In this document: in pieces, positions 7,139-13,731 of the stretch
How positions within the stretch are numbered: the stretch's first letter is position 1
How the letters are laid out: the number at the start of each line of letters is the position of its first letter
Source: Candidatus Bathyarchaeota archaeon
Lineage (GTDB): Archaea > Thermoproteota > Bathyarchaeia > TCS64
Direction of reading: 5' to 3'
Assembly (NCBI GenBank): GCA_013329615.1
Contig: DUKA01000184.1
Location: forward strand, 1-15,453
DNA: 15,453 bases
Notes under the pieces: model-generated
Told to the model about the DNA's origin: nothing
Database searches by the model: none
What the model saw: the letters and a program-made list of their open reading frames with translations, nothing else
Program-made: the position numbers and the translations under genes

Positions 7139-7147
7139 GTTTTAAAC
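7139..7147 (+). promoter_or_regulatory. TATA-like element before the first amidohydrolase
   Basis: GTTTTAAAC begins 15 bases after the UbiA stop and is centred about 39 bases before the TTG start at 7182. The predicted transcript would begin near 7168, at the SD sequence GAGGGGGTG (7167-7175). Confidence 0.45.
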
Positions 7148-7181
7148 GGAGTGGGCGTAGCTTTACGAGGGGGTGTCCTGT

Positions 7182-8534
7182 TTGAAGGTGGACCTTGTCG
7201 TAAAAAATGCACGGATAGTCACGCCCAGAGGCATATTTGAAGGCGGTGTAGCGGTCGAAGGCGGCGTAATAGTGGCACTCGCGAAGGACCCGAATCTCCC
7301 AGCGGGTGACCGAGTGATCGACGCCGGGGGCAAGCACATTCTGCCGGGTGTGCTCGACGGTCACGCACACACATACCTGCCGCCGGAGACGCCATCCACG
7401 GGCACACGGGCCGCCGCTAAGGGGGGTGTCACAACACTCCTCGAGATGCCCGGCACACAGATGGGCTGCTTCAACCCCGCCGAGTTCGAGAAGAAGCGCG
7501 ACCTCTTCAAGGCCACAAGCCACGTCGACTTCTGCATACACGCGGGCTGCGCGAGCGGCTACCCAGACGGGAACCTCACTGCCATGTACAAGCAGGGCGC
7601 GACCGGGTTCAAGTTCTTCATAAGCAGCGCCGGGCCGAAGTGGCCGCAGACACTCGACGGCGAGGTGCTTGAGCGGTTCGCCGAGATCGGGGAATTCGGG
7701 GGGCTCGCCCTCATCCACTCGGAGAACGACGCCATACTCAGGGACAACCTGAAGCGGCTTCAGGCCGCGGGGCGCAGGGACTACGGCGCCCACCTCGAGC
7801 ACAGGCCGCCGATAAGCGAGATAGAGTCGGGGCAGAGGATGATAACCTTCCTAAAGGCGACCGATTGCAGGGGCATGCTTGTGCACACGAGCCTACCCGA
7901 GGTCGTCCACGACGCGCACAGGGCGCGCCTTGACGGCGTCAAGATCCTCTTAGAAACTTGCCCTCAGTACCTCTACCTCACCGACGAGGACGTTGTCAAG
8001 AACGGGCCTTGGAACAAGTTCGCGCCGCCGGCAAGGGGGAAGGAGGATAAAGAGGCAATGAGGCGAATGCTCGCCGATGGGCGCATCGACTCCGTCGCCA
8101 CAGACCACGCCCCATACTCCAAGGAGCGCAAACAGGAGGGGTTGAACGACATGTTCGCCGCCCCTAACGGTATGCCGGGCATAGAGACGTTCGTCCACCT
8201 CATGCTCAACGGCGTAAACGAGGGCTGGATCACACTCGAGTGCCTCGCCGCGGTCATGGCGGAGAACCCCGCGCGCATATACGGCATCTACCCCAAGAAG
8301 GGCACACTCACCCCCGGCGCCGACGCCGACATGGTCATCTGCGACATGAAGAAGGAGACGAAGATCAGGAACGACGATCAGATAACTGCGTGCGGCTGGA
8401 CGCCCTACGACGGGATGACCGTCAAAGGTGCACCCGTGATGTCGATCATCAGGGGAGAGGTCGCCATGGAGGAGGGCGCTGTCCGTTTCAAGGAGGGCAG
8501 CGGCACATTCGTGCCCCGCCAGGGCTCCCTCTAA
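7182..8534 (+). CDS. Cyclic amidohydrolase (allantoinase/hydantoinase/dihydroorotase superfamily), copy 1
   Basis: A cytoplasmic binuclear-metal hydrolase of 450 residues that should open a cyclic amide ring. All six expected metal ligands are in order and at hydantoinase-like spacing: H61 and H63 in DGHAHT, carboxylated lysine K144 in GATGFKFF, H179 in ALIHSEN, H235 in LVHTSLP, and D308 in VATDHAPY. HRPPISEIE near 207-215 and ETCPQYLYL near 258-266 are further family marks. The residue five after the lysine, tyrosine in D-hydantoinases, is serine here, and the loop FKFFISSAG looks more like allantoinases. The substrate is therefore uncertain. The frame also opens at a GTG at 7173. However, GAGGGGGTG sits six bases before the TTG at 7182, and that start aligns exactly with copy 2 (MKVDLV against MTVDLV). 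By hand count, 66 of the first 93 residues match copy 2. Confidence 0.88.
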   Translation: MKVDLVVKNARIVTPRGIFEGGVAVEGGVIVALAKDPNLPAGDRVIDAGGKHILPGVLDGHAHTYLPPETPSTGTRAAAKGGVTTLLEMPGTQMGCFNPAEFEKKRDLFKATSHVDFCIHAGCASGYPDGNLTAMYKQGATGFKFFISSAGPKWPQTLDGEVLERFAEIGEFGGLALIHSENDAILRDNLKRLQAAGRRDYGAHLEHRPPISEIESGQRMITFLKATDCRGMLVHTSLPEVVHDAHRARLDGVKILLETCPQYLYLTDEDVVKNGPWNKFAPPARGKEDKEAMRRMLADGRIDSVATDHAPYSKERKQEGLNDMFAAPNGMPGIETFVHLMLNGVNEGWITLECLAAVMAENPARIYGIYPKKGTLTPGADADMVICDMKKETKIRNDDQITACGWTPYDGMTVKGAPVMSIIRGEVAMEEGAVRFKEGSGTFVPRQGSL

Positions 8535-8573
8535 AATCTTTTACCCACAACAGGCGTTGATCCATCGACAGCC

Positions 8574-9920
8574 TTGACCGTAGACCTCGTCATCTCGAAC
8601 GCGAAGCTCGTCACCCCACGTGGCATCGTCGAGGGAGGGATCGCCATAGACGGCGGCGTGATCGTCGCCGTTGCGAAGGACCCGCATCTACCTCGAGCCG
8701 ACAGCGTCATAGACGCGAAGGGACGCCCTGTGCTCCCCGGCCTGCTCGATGGACACCCGCATACCACCAGCCCACCCGACACGCCCCTCACCGGTACACG
8801 AGCGGCAGCAAGGGGCGGATTCACAACCCTGTTAGAGATGCCCGGCTACCAGGTGCCCACGTTCACCCCCGAGCAGTTCGATGAGAAGAGGAGAATCTAC
8901 GAGAGGGACTCATACGTCGACTTCGCCCTACACGGCGCATGCGCCTCGGGGTACCCACGCGGATCGCTGACGGGTATGTGGAAGCTCGGCGCAACAGGCA
9001 TAAAGTTCTTCGTCTCCGACCCGGGTCCAGGCTGGCCCCAGACATTCGACGGCGAGATAATCGAGGGCTTCAAGGAACTCGCTGCCGTCGACGGGCTCGC
9101 ACTGATACACGCCGAGAACGACCAGATGATAAAGGACAACACGAAGCGCCTCAAGGCGGAGGGCAGGAAGGACTACGCCTCCCACCTCGACGCCCGACCC
9201 CCGATAGCCGAGATTGAGGCGGGCAAGAGGATAATAGAGTACCTGAAACTCACGGGGTGCAGGGGCGTGATAGTCCACACGGGCGTCCCCGAGACCATCG
9301 ACTACGCCCGGAGGGCGAGGATCGAGGGCGCGGATGTATACATTGAGACGTGCCCGCAGTACCTCTTCCTAACCGAGGACCACGTCAAGAAACTCGGTAC
9401 ATGGGCAAAGTTCGCGCCCCCCGCGAGGAGCAAGGAGACCGCCGCGGAGATCAGGGGGCTGCTCGCCGCGGGGCAGATAGACACGGTGGCGACCGACCAC
9501 GCCCCCTACCCGAAGGAGGAGAAGGAGGCAGGCCTCAAGGATATGCTCGCGGCGCCGAACGGCATACCCGGGCTGGAGACGTTCCTGCCATTGATGCTTA
9601 ACGCCGTCAACGACGGTTGGCTCACTCTGGAGAGGCTCGTCGAGGTGACGGCGGAGAACCCCGCGAAGATTTACCGGGTCTGGCCGAAGAAGGGCAGTTT
9701 CACACCCGGGGCGGATGGCGACGTTGTGATCGTTGACCTGAAGAAGGAGGTGCGGGTGAGCAATGATGATCTTCTCACCGCCTGCCACTGGTCGCCATAC
9801 GACGACTGGAAGCTAAAAGGCGCACCCGTGATGTCCCTCATCCGCGGCGAGGTCGTGATGGAGGATGGCGAGGTCCTCGCGAAGAAGGGCTTCGGAAAAT
9901 ATGTGCCGAGGATCGATTAA
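8574..9920 (+). CDS. Cyclic amidohydrolase (allantoinase/hydantoinase/dihydroorotase superfamily), copy 2
   Basis: A 448-residue tandem paralogue of the gene just upstream, aligned without gaps through at least residue 310. Metal ligands fall at identical positions: H61, H63, K144, H179, H235 and D308. The substrate loop differs: the residue five after the lysine is aspartate (KFFVSDPG) where copy 1 has serine. GACASGYPRG replaces AGCASGYPDG near 121-130. These changes suggest a different substrate or a heteromeric pairing rather than plain redundancy. The C terminus keeps the shared hydantoinase/allantoinase layout (TPGADGDVVIVD, then CHWSPYDDWKLKGAPVMSLIRGE), which forms the small beta domain. 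The start is TTG, 39 bases after the copy 1 stop, with no strong SD. An ATCTTTTA stretch at 8537-8544 could act as its own TATA box. Its TAA overlaps the stop of convergent Nob1. Confidence 0.88.
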   Translation: MTVDLVISNAKLVTPRGIVEGGIAIDGGVIVAVAKDPHLPRADSVIDAKGRPVLPGLLDGHPHTTSPPDTPLTGTRAAARGGFTTLLEMPGYQVPTFTPEQFDEKRRIYERDSYVDFALHGACASGYPRGSLTGMWKLGATGIKFFVSDPGPGWPQTFDGEIIEGFKELAAVDGLALIHAENDQMIKDNTKRLKAEGRKDYASHLDARPPIAEIEAGKRIIEYLKLTGCRGVIVHTGVPETIDYARRARIEGADVYIETCPQYLFLTEDHVKKLGTWAKFAPPARSKETAAEIRGLLAAGQIDTVATDHAPYPKEEKEAGLKDMLAAPNGIPGLETFLPLMLNAVNDGWLTLERLVEVTAENPAKIYRVWPKKGSFTPGADGDVVIVDLKKEVRVSNDDLLTACHWSPYDDWKLKGAPVMSLIRGEVVMEDGEVLAKKGFGKYVPRID

Positions 9921-10414
9921 CGCTTCGGTTTCCTCTTTAGTTCCGTACCACAGATCGGGCATACGTTGTCCTCCAGCGGGGAGTCGAATCTCCTCCTGCA
10001 GCCGGGGCAGTAGATTGACCACTCGTAGACCTTCTTTATGCCGCGCGTCGCCTGCGCGGTGAAGTGGAGCCCGAGGTGGCTCGCCATGTTCTGTACGCTG
10101 TAGTCGTCGGAGACGATCGTGGGGGCGTCGTTCGCTGTCTTGAGCTGTAATCCGAGGGCGAGGAGTCGCTTGTCGGTGATCGAGAGCTTGTGTGCCTCGC
10201 CGGCGGTCGTCGTCTTGGCCTCGATCTCCCTTATCCACTTCTCCTCGGGTTGCGTCTCCCTGAGCCTCCCCGAGGCGCGTGCCCCCTCGTACCTCATCCT
10301 GCCGAGTTCCTCCCTGATCTCTCCGAGGACCTCGGGGACGGTGTAGTATTCCTCGTCGGGGCTCAGGTTGTATCCCTGTATGAAGGCGGAGGTGTCGAGG
10401 ATTACGCGTCCCAT
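9917..10414 (-). CDS. nob1: Endoribonuclease Nob1 (PIN domain plus zinc ribbon)
   Basis: The PIN-domain endonuclease that trims the 3' end of 16S rRNA during small-subunit maturation; 165 residues, typical for archaeal Nob1. Acidic catalytic residues are D7 in ILDTSAFI, E28 in VPEVLGEI, D81 in SITDKRLLALGLQL, and D103/D104 in VSDDYSVQN. The C-terminal zinc ribbon has C136, C139, C152 and C155 (YCPGCRRRF and VCPICGTEL) followed by a basic RNA-binding tail (KRKPKR). The ribbon sets it apart from VapC-type toxins. The frame opens at GTG 10420, but GAGGTG (10420-10425) lies five bases before the ATG at 10414, which is the better start. It follows NAD kinase by nine bases, so the two are probably co-transcribed. 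That SD also overlaps the NAD kinase stop codon. Confidence 0.93.
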   Translation of the reverse strand: MGRVILDTSAFIQGYNLSPDEEYYTVPEVLGEIREELGRMRYEGARASGRLRETQPEEKWIREIEAKTTTAGEAHKLSITDKRLLALGLQLKTANDAPTIVSDDYSVQNMASHLGLHFTAQATRGIKKVYEWSIYCPGCRRRFDSPLEDNVCPICGTELKRKPKR

Positions 10415-10423
10415 GTCCACACC

Positions 10424-11260
10424 TCACTGAGCCTGTATGTGTGTGATGCGGCTCCTCAGCCTCTCGTAGAACGGCTTGAACCTGATGAAGCGTGTCCTGT
10501 GCTTTGAGACCTCGATCTCTATGGTTGAGAGCGCCTTGATGCCTGTGTAGACTTTGCCGTCGACGATGGCGAGCGCATCCGCCCTCGGCTTCCAGAGCTC
10601 TATTGTGACCTTCGAGCCGATTGGGAGGGTGATGCTCCTGAAGTAGCTGTAGGGGTTGATGGCTGTGAGTATCATCGCGTCGACGCCGGGGGCGAGTATG
10701 GAGCCGCCCGCGGAGAGGTTGTACGCCGTCGATCCCGTGGGGGTCGCCACGAGGATGCCATCGGCCTGTATCTCCGTTAACTGCTCGCCGTCGATGAGTA
10801 GCCTGCATAGAATCATCTTCGAGGGGAGGCTTGAGGAGATTAGCACCTCGTTCAGGGCGTCGGGGAAGTCCTCATCCATCCCGCAGTTGTGGCTGCGGAG
10901 CTTGAGGCAGCTCTCCAACTCGTAGTCCCCCTTGACCGCCCTGTCTAGGGCGGTCTCGATCTCGTCCTTCAGCACCTCGCAGAGGAAGCCTCTCCGCCCC
11001 ATGTTGACGCCCAGCAAGGGTGTGTCGGGGACCTTGAGCCCCATCGCGACGCGTAGGATGGTGCCGTCTCCGCCCACGGCGACGACGAAGTCCGCCTCGA
11101 TATCAGTGAGGTCGACGGTCTCCGAGTTCGTGTTTAGGGCCATGGCGGTCTCAGTCTCGACGAGGACCTCGACACCATTCTTCTCCAGTATCTCTATGAC
11201 CTTCCTTGTGACTGGGAAAACGGCATCAATGTCGGTCCTTGAGACGACGCCAACCCTCAT
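10424..11260 (-). CDS. nadK: NAD kinase (ATP/polyphosphate-NAD kinase)
   Basis: Cytosolic enzyme that phosphorylates NAD to NADP; 278 residues, normal for archaeal forms. The hallmark GGDGT is at 63-67. It is followed by NMGRRGFL at 86-93, the NE pair at 137-138 (ALNEVLI), and the NAD-binding segment DGILVATPTGSTAYNLSAGG at 167-186. C-terminal beta-strands complete the fold. One deviation is NPYSYFRS near 202-209, where many family members have a PHS triplet. The start is ATG with no SD. A TATA-like TCTTTAAATC at 11291-11300 (minus strand) lies about 36 bases upstream, directly after the PCMT stop, giving a very short leader. Nob1 follows immediately, forming a two-gene unit. Confidence 0.94.
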   Translation of the reverse strand: MRVGVVSRTDIDAVFPVTRKVIEILEKNGVEVLVETETAMALNTNSETVDLTDIEADFVVAVGGDGTILRVAMGLKVPDTPLLGVNMGRRGFLCEVLKDEIETALDRAVKGDYELESCLKLRSHNCGMDEDFPDALNEVLISSSLPSKMILCRLLIDGEQLTEIQADGILVATPTGSTAYNLSAGGSILAPGVDAMILTAINPYSYFRSITLPIGSKVTIELWKPRADALAIVDGKVYTGIKALSTIEIEVSKHRTRFIRFKPFYERLRSRITHIQAQ

Positions 11261-11290
11261 GTTGTTTCAAGTGTGAAGACCCCCAGCGGT

Positions 11291-11300
11291 GATTTAAAGA
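11291..11300 (-). promoter_or_regulatory. TATA box of the nadK-nob1 unit
   Basis: TCTTTAAATC on the minus strand, centred about 36 bases before the nadK ATG and starting two bases after the PCMT stop codon. The predicted leader is about ten bases, too short for an SD, and none is visible. Confidence 0.5.
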
Positions 11301-11301
11301 C

Positions 11302-11976
11302 TCACCGACGCGTCCACCCGTGCTCGCCGATAAGGGGGACGTAGGCGACCTGCATGAGCGTCCTCCTCGTCTGCTCCCCCCCGCGCCCCTTCGCCAACAG
11401 GACGAGGTCCTGACCATATATCGTCACGGCCCCTATCGGCGCAATCATTCTGCCGAGCGGCGCAAGCTGCTCAACGAGGGGCGGGGGGAAGTCGGGGCTC
11501 GCGGCCGTGACGTTTATCGCGTGGTAGGGTGCCCCCTCGGGATATCCGAGTGTGCCGTCACCGAGGATAAGCTTCACGTCGCCGTACCCAGTCCTCTCTA
11601 GGTTCTCTTCGGCGAACTTGTGTGTACCCTCGTTGATCTCTATGGCGACGACGAGTCCCTCTTTCCCGACGAGTTCCCGCGCGACTGCGGCGCCGTAGCC
11701 CGAGCCCGCCCCCACTTCGAGGAACCTGTCTCCCTTCCCCAGTTTCAGAGGCTCGTATGTTACGGGGTATATATAGGGGGCGGAGATAGTCTGCCGCCCA
11801 TCGCCGGGGATGGGGCTGGGAGAGTCGACGTAGGCGTACTCCCTCAGGTCGGGTGCCATGAACTCCTCGCGGGGCACCCTGAGCATCGCCTCCGCGACGC
11901 GTTCAGAGGTGATATAGCCGGCCGCCCTGTACCGGGCGACCATGGCCCTCCGCTGTGCTGAGAGGTCCTCCATCAT
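11302..11976 (-). CDS. pcm: Protein-L-isoaspartate O-methyltransferase
   Basis: A repair enzyme that uses S-adenosylmethionine to methylate damaged isoaspartyl residues; 224 residues. The substrate-site motif GRQTISAPYIYP is at 60-71, the SAM-binding loop LEVGAGSGYGAAVA at 86-99, the acidic strand end AIEIN at 111-115, and ILGDGTLGYP at 137-146. The late motif HAINVTAASPDFPPPLVEQL at 152-171 leads into LGRMIAPIG. The frame is open back to 12057, but those 27 extra residues overlap the end of the CoA-transferase gene and have no family counterpart. The ATG at 11976 (or the adjacent one at 11973) lies about 33 bases after a CTATACA box and fits family N termini (MEDLSAQRRAMV). It sits between the CoA-transferase and NAD kinase on the same strand. 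Confidence 0.93.
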   Translation of the reverse strand: MMEDLSAQRRAMVARYRAAGYITSERVAEAMLRVPREEFMAPDLREYAYVDSPSPIPGDGRQTISAPYIYPVTYEPLKLGKGDRFLEVGAGSGYGAAVARELVGKEGLVVAIEINEGTHKFAEENLERTGYGDVKLILGDGTLGYPEGAPYHAINVTAASPDFPPPLVEQLAPLGRMIAPIGAVTIYGQDLVLLAKGRGGEQTRRTLMQVAYVPLIGEHGWTRR

Positions 11977-12000
11977 GGGTGGGATGGGAAAAGGGTGGTA

Positions 12001-12013
12001 AAAAGTGTATAGT
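12001..12013 (-). promoter_or_regulatory. TATA box of pcm merged with the CoA-transferase end signal
   Basis: The minus-strand sequence ACTATACACTTTT begins immediately after the CoA-transferase stop codon. The TATACA part is centred about 33 bases before the pcm ATG. The following T runs could also serve as the end signal for the CoA-transferase transcript. Confidence 0.4.
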
Positions 12014-13165
12014 TTAGACGATGATGCCCGCGGCGCGTAGCTCCGCGAGTTTTGCATCGTCGTAGCCGAGTAGGCTCTTGAGGACCTCGTCGTTGTGCTC
12101 GCCGAGTATCGGGGCTGGTCCCTTGATCTGGGGTGGCGTCTTGCTGTACTTGACGGGATGCTGCGGGACCCTAATTTTGCCCGCGAGCTTATGGTCGAGG
12201 GTGACTATCGTGTTGCGTGCCTTGACCTGAGGATCCTCGAGCATGTCGGGGATATGGTGGATGGGTGCGCAGGGGACGACGTTCGCCGCAAGCGCCGCTA
12301 TAGCGTCCTCCGAAGTCTGGTTCTCAACCCACTTCTTGAAGACGTCGCTCCCGTCCTCTATCTCGTCAACGCCTATGGTCTTCATGACCCTGCCGTCCAT
12401 GTTTTGGTCGGCAGCGACGTAGATGTGCTTCCCGTCCTTGGTCTGAAAGATGCCCCAGGCGCCGATGCCCTTCCTTTGCTGCCTCGTGACCCAGGGGAGG
12501 TTACCGCTGAGGCTGTAGCCGGCGATGCTAACTCCACACTGAGCGATCATGACGTCAAGTTGAGCGACATCGATGAGTTGGCCCTCGCCGGTTCTCTCCT
12601 TATGCCTGATGGCGCCGAGGATGGCGATAACGGCGTAGAGGCCGGGGTCTAGGTCGCCGTGGTACTCCGATGGAACCACCGGTGGCCCGTTCGGGTCGAC
12701 GTTGTCGCCGCTGAGGCGCAGCCAGCTGCTCTGGCTCTCGCCGATGGGCGCGAAGCTCGGGCGGTCCCTGAATGGGCCGTCGAGGCCGAAGCCGCTCAGG
12801 CTTGCGTAGATGATGTCCGGTTTTACGGCTTTCATCTGCTCGTAGCCTAGGCCGAGTTTGTCCATCGTGCCGCGCTTGAAGTTCTCGACGATGATGTCGC
12901 TCTTCTTCGCGAGCTCCTTGACGATCTCGAGCGCCTTGGGTTCCTTGAGGTTGAAGGCGAGTCCCTTCTTGCTCCTGTTTAGGTAGTGGAAGCTGCTGCT
13001 GGCGCCACCGTAGAGGTTAGTGCCTAGCCTGTTGATCTCACCCCATGGGGGCTCAACCTTTAGTACTTCCGCGCCCATGTCGGCGAGGATCATCGTCGCA
13101 TATGGTCCGAAGTATACGTGTCCGAAGTCGAGGATGCGAATGCCCTCGAGCATGCCTTTATCCAT
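12014..13165 (-). CDS. CaiB/BaiF family (type III) CoA-transferase
   Basis: Moves coenzyme A between carboxylic acids; 383 residues, near the family norm. The N terminus (LEGIRILDFGHVYFGPYATMILADMGAEVLKVEPP, given as positions 6-40 in summary) is absolutely typical: the GPYA turn, then GAEVLKVE. NRSKKGLAFNLKEP at 63-76 and DIIVENFKRGTMDKLGLGYE at 90-109 are further marks. The catalytic aspartate is D171 in YHGDLDPGLYAVIAILGAI, aligned with the oxalate-binding formyl-CoA transferase aspartate by the following HKERTGEGQ. The C-terminal ILGEHNDEVLKSLLGY is also conserved. The acyl substrate cannot be inferred, and no acyl-CoA ligase, dehydrogenase or racemase gene is nearby. The start is ATG, about 35-40 bases after the TATA-like stretch GCATAAACTTTATCC (13197-13211). 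Confidence 0.92.
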   Translation of the reverse strand: MDKGMLEGIRILDFGHVYFGPYATMILADMGAEVLKVEPPWGEINRLGTNLYGGASSSFHYLNRSKKGLAFNLKEPKALEIVKELAKKSDIIVENFKRGTMDKLGLGYEQMKAVKPDIIYASLSGFGLDGPFRDRPSFAPIGESQSSWLRLSGDNVDPNGPPVVPSEYHGDLDPGLYAVIAILGAIRHKERTGEGQLIDVAQLDVMIAQCGVSIAGYSLSGNLPWVTRQQRKGIGAWGIFQTKDGKHIYVAADQNMDGRVMKTIGVDEIEDGSDVFKKWVENQTSEDAIAALAANVVPCAPIHHIPDMLEDPQVKARNTIVTLDHKLAGKIRVPQHPVKYSKTPPQIKGPAPILGEHNDEVLKSLLGYDDAKLAELRAAGIIV

Positions 13166-13196
13166 GTCGAATCCAGTGAATGAGTCGGGCAGGGCG

Positions 13197-13211
13197 GATA
13201 AAGTTTATGCG
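13197..13211 (-). promoter_or_regulatory. TATA-like stretch before the CoA-transferase
   Basis: The minus-strand sequence GCATAAACTTTATCC begins two bases after the PUA-protein stop and lies 35-45 bases before the CoA-transferase ATG. Two overlapping candidate boxes (CATAAAC and ACTTTATC) are present; I cannot say which is used. Confidence 0.4.
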
Positions 13212-13212
13212 T

Positions 13213-13698
13213 TTAGGGTTTGGTCTCCCAAATCCTGTCCCCAACGTAGTGTAGGTTGTGAATGACCTTTCCCTTCTTCTCCGCCATGATGGCGGCTGAG
13301 CCCTTGAGCGCTTTTCCTATTGCTAGTGCCTTGCCGTGCTTCATGTCGCGCACTACGACGACTGTTCCCTCCTCGAAGGGAGTCTTGATGTCCGTTATAC
13401 CGGGCGCCATGACATCGGCGCCCTTGCAGACGAAGGGTATAGCCCCCATGTCGACGACCACGGCTGGGAGTGAATTAACGCAGCCGCACCTTAACGTGGG
13501 ATAGATGCTCCCCTCGACATCGAAAAGAAGAATCTCATCGTCGAGCAGGTAGACCTTCTTACAGTCCTCCGTCTCCCCCTCCTCAACCTTCGAGTAAGTC
13601 TTCCCCCGCAGGTAGTTTGATGCGCCTTCGAGTACACTACGTGCATCCTGCCGCCTGAGGGCGCGCCTCCTCCTGACTTTGAGCCCAGAATCGCTCAT
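13213..13698 (-). CDS. PUA-domain RNA-binding protein, archaeal MCT-1/Tma20-like
   Basis: A 161-residue translation-associated protein with the two-part layout of MCT-1. The pre-PUA domain (about 1-75) carries a basic start (KVRRRRALRRQDAR) and the strand pair VYLLDDEILLFDVEG. The PUA domain (about 77-152) contains VVVDMGAIPFVCKGADVMAP at 80-99, the segment that most resembles eukaryotic MCTS1. GKALAIGKALKGSAAIM follows at 122-138. Eukaryotic relatives act in re-initiation and ribosome recycling; the archaeal role is inferred from homology. Three cysteines lie at C71, C73 and C91. The ATG has no SD, and a TTCTTATCC box about 27 bases upstream (13721-13730) suggests a leaderless mRNA. It follows aCPSF1 by 33 bases on the same strand. 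Confidence 0.88.
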   Translation of the reverse strand: MSDSGLKVRRRRALRRQDARSVLEGASNYLRGKTYSKVEEGETEDCKKVYLLDDEILLFDVEGSIYPTLRCGCVNSLPAVVVDMGAIPFVCKGADVMAPGITDIKTPFEEGTVVVVRDMKHGKALAIGKALKGSAAIMAEKKGKVIHNLHYVGDRIWETKP

Positions 13699-13720
13699 TA
13701 GGAGAGAATAGAGGCGCGTA

Positions 13721-13730
13721 GGATAAGAAG
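13721..13730 (-). promoter_or_regulatory. Candidate TATA box for a leaderless PUA-protein mRNA
   Basis: The minus-strand sequence CTTCTTATCC is centred about 27 bases before the PUA ATG and begins right after the aCPSF1 stop codon. The spacing predicts transcription starting at the ATG itself. The box is weaker than the others in the window. Confidence 0.35.
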
Positions 13731-13731
13731 C

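Noticed and set aside
6741..7802. A 353-codon open frame on the minus strand across UbiA and amidohydrolase copy 1
   Set aside because: It is antisense to two well-supported genes, its translation is low-complexity and rich in E, R and H with no domain, and such frames are expected in GC-rich coding DNA.
7182..9920. Calling the tandem genes pyrC (dihydroorotase)
   Set aside because: The DGHxHT and FKFF contexts, the ETCPQYL motif and the overall length fit the hydantoinase/allantoinase branch better, and no pyrimidine genes are nearby.
9917..10414. VapC-type PIN toxin
   Set aside because: The C-terminal four-cysteine zinc ribbon and basic tail are Nob1 features, and no antitoxin gene is present.
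9813..10808. A 331-codon minus-strand frame over Nob1 and NAD kinase
   Set aside because: It is an alternative frame of real genes. The translation is dominated by R, H, G and D with no recognisable motif.
11977..12057. A longer N terminus for the isoaspartate methyltransferase
   Set aside because: It overlaps the CoA-transferase C terminus, has no family counterpart, and the ATG at 11976 has a TATA box at the correct distance.
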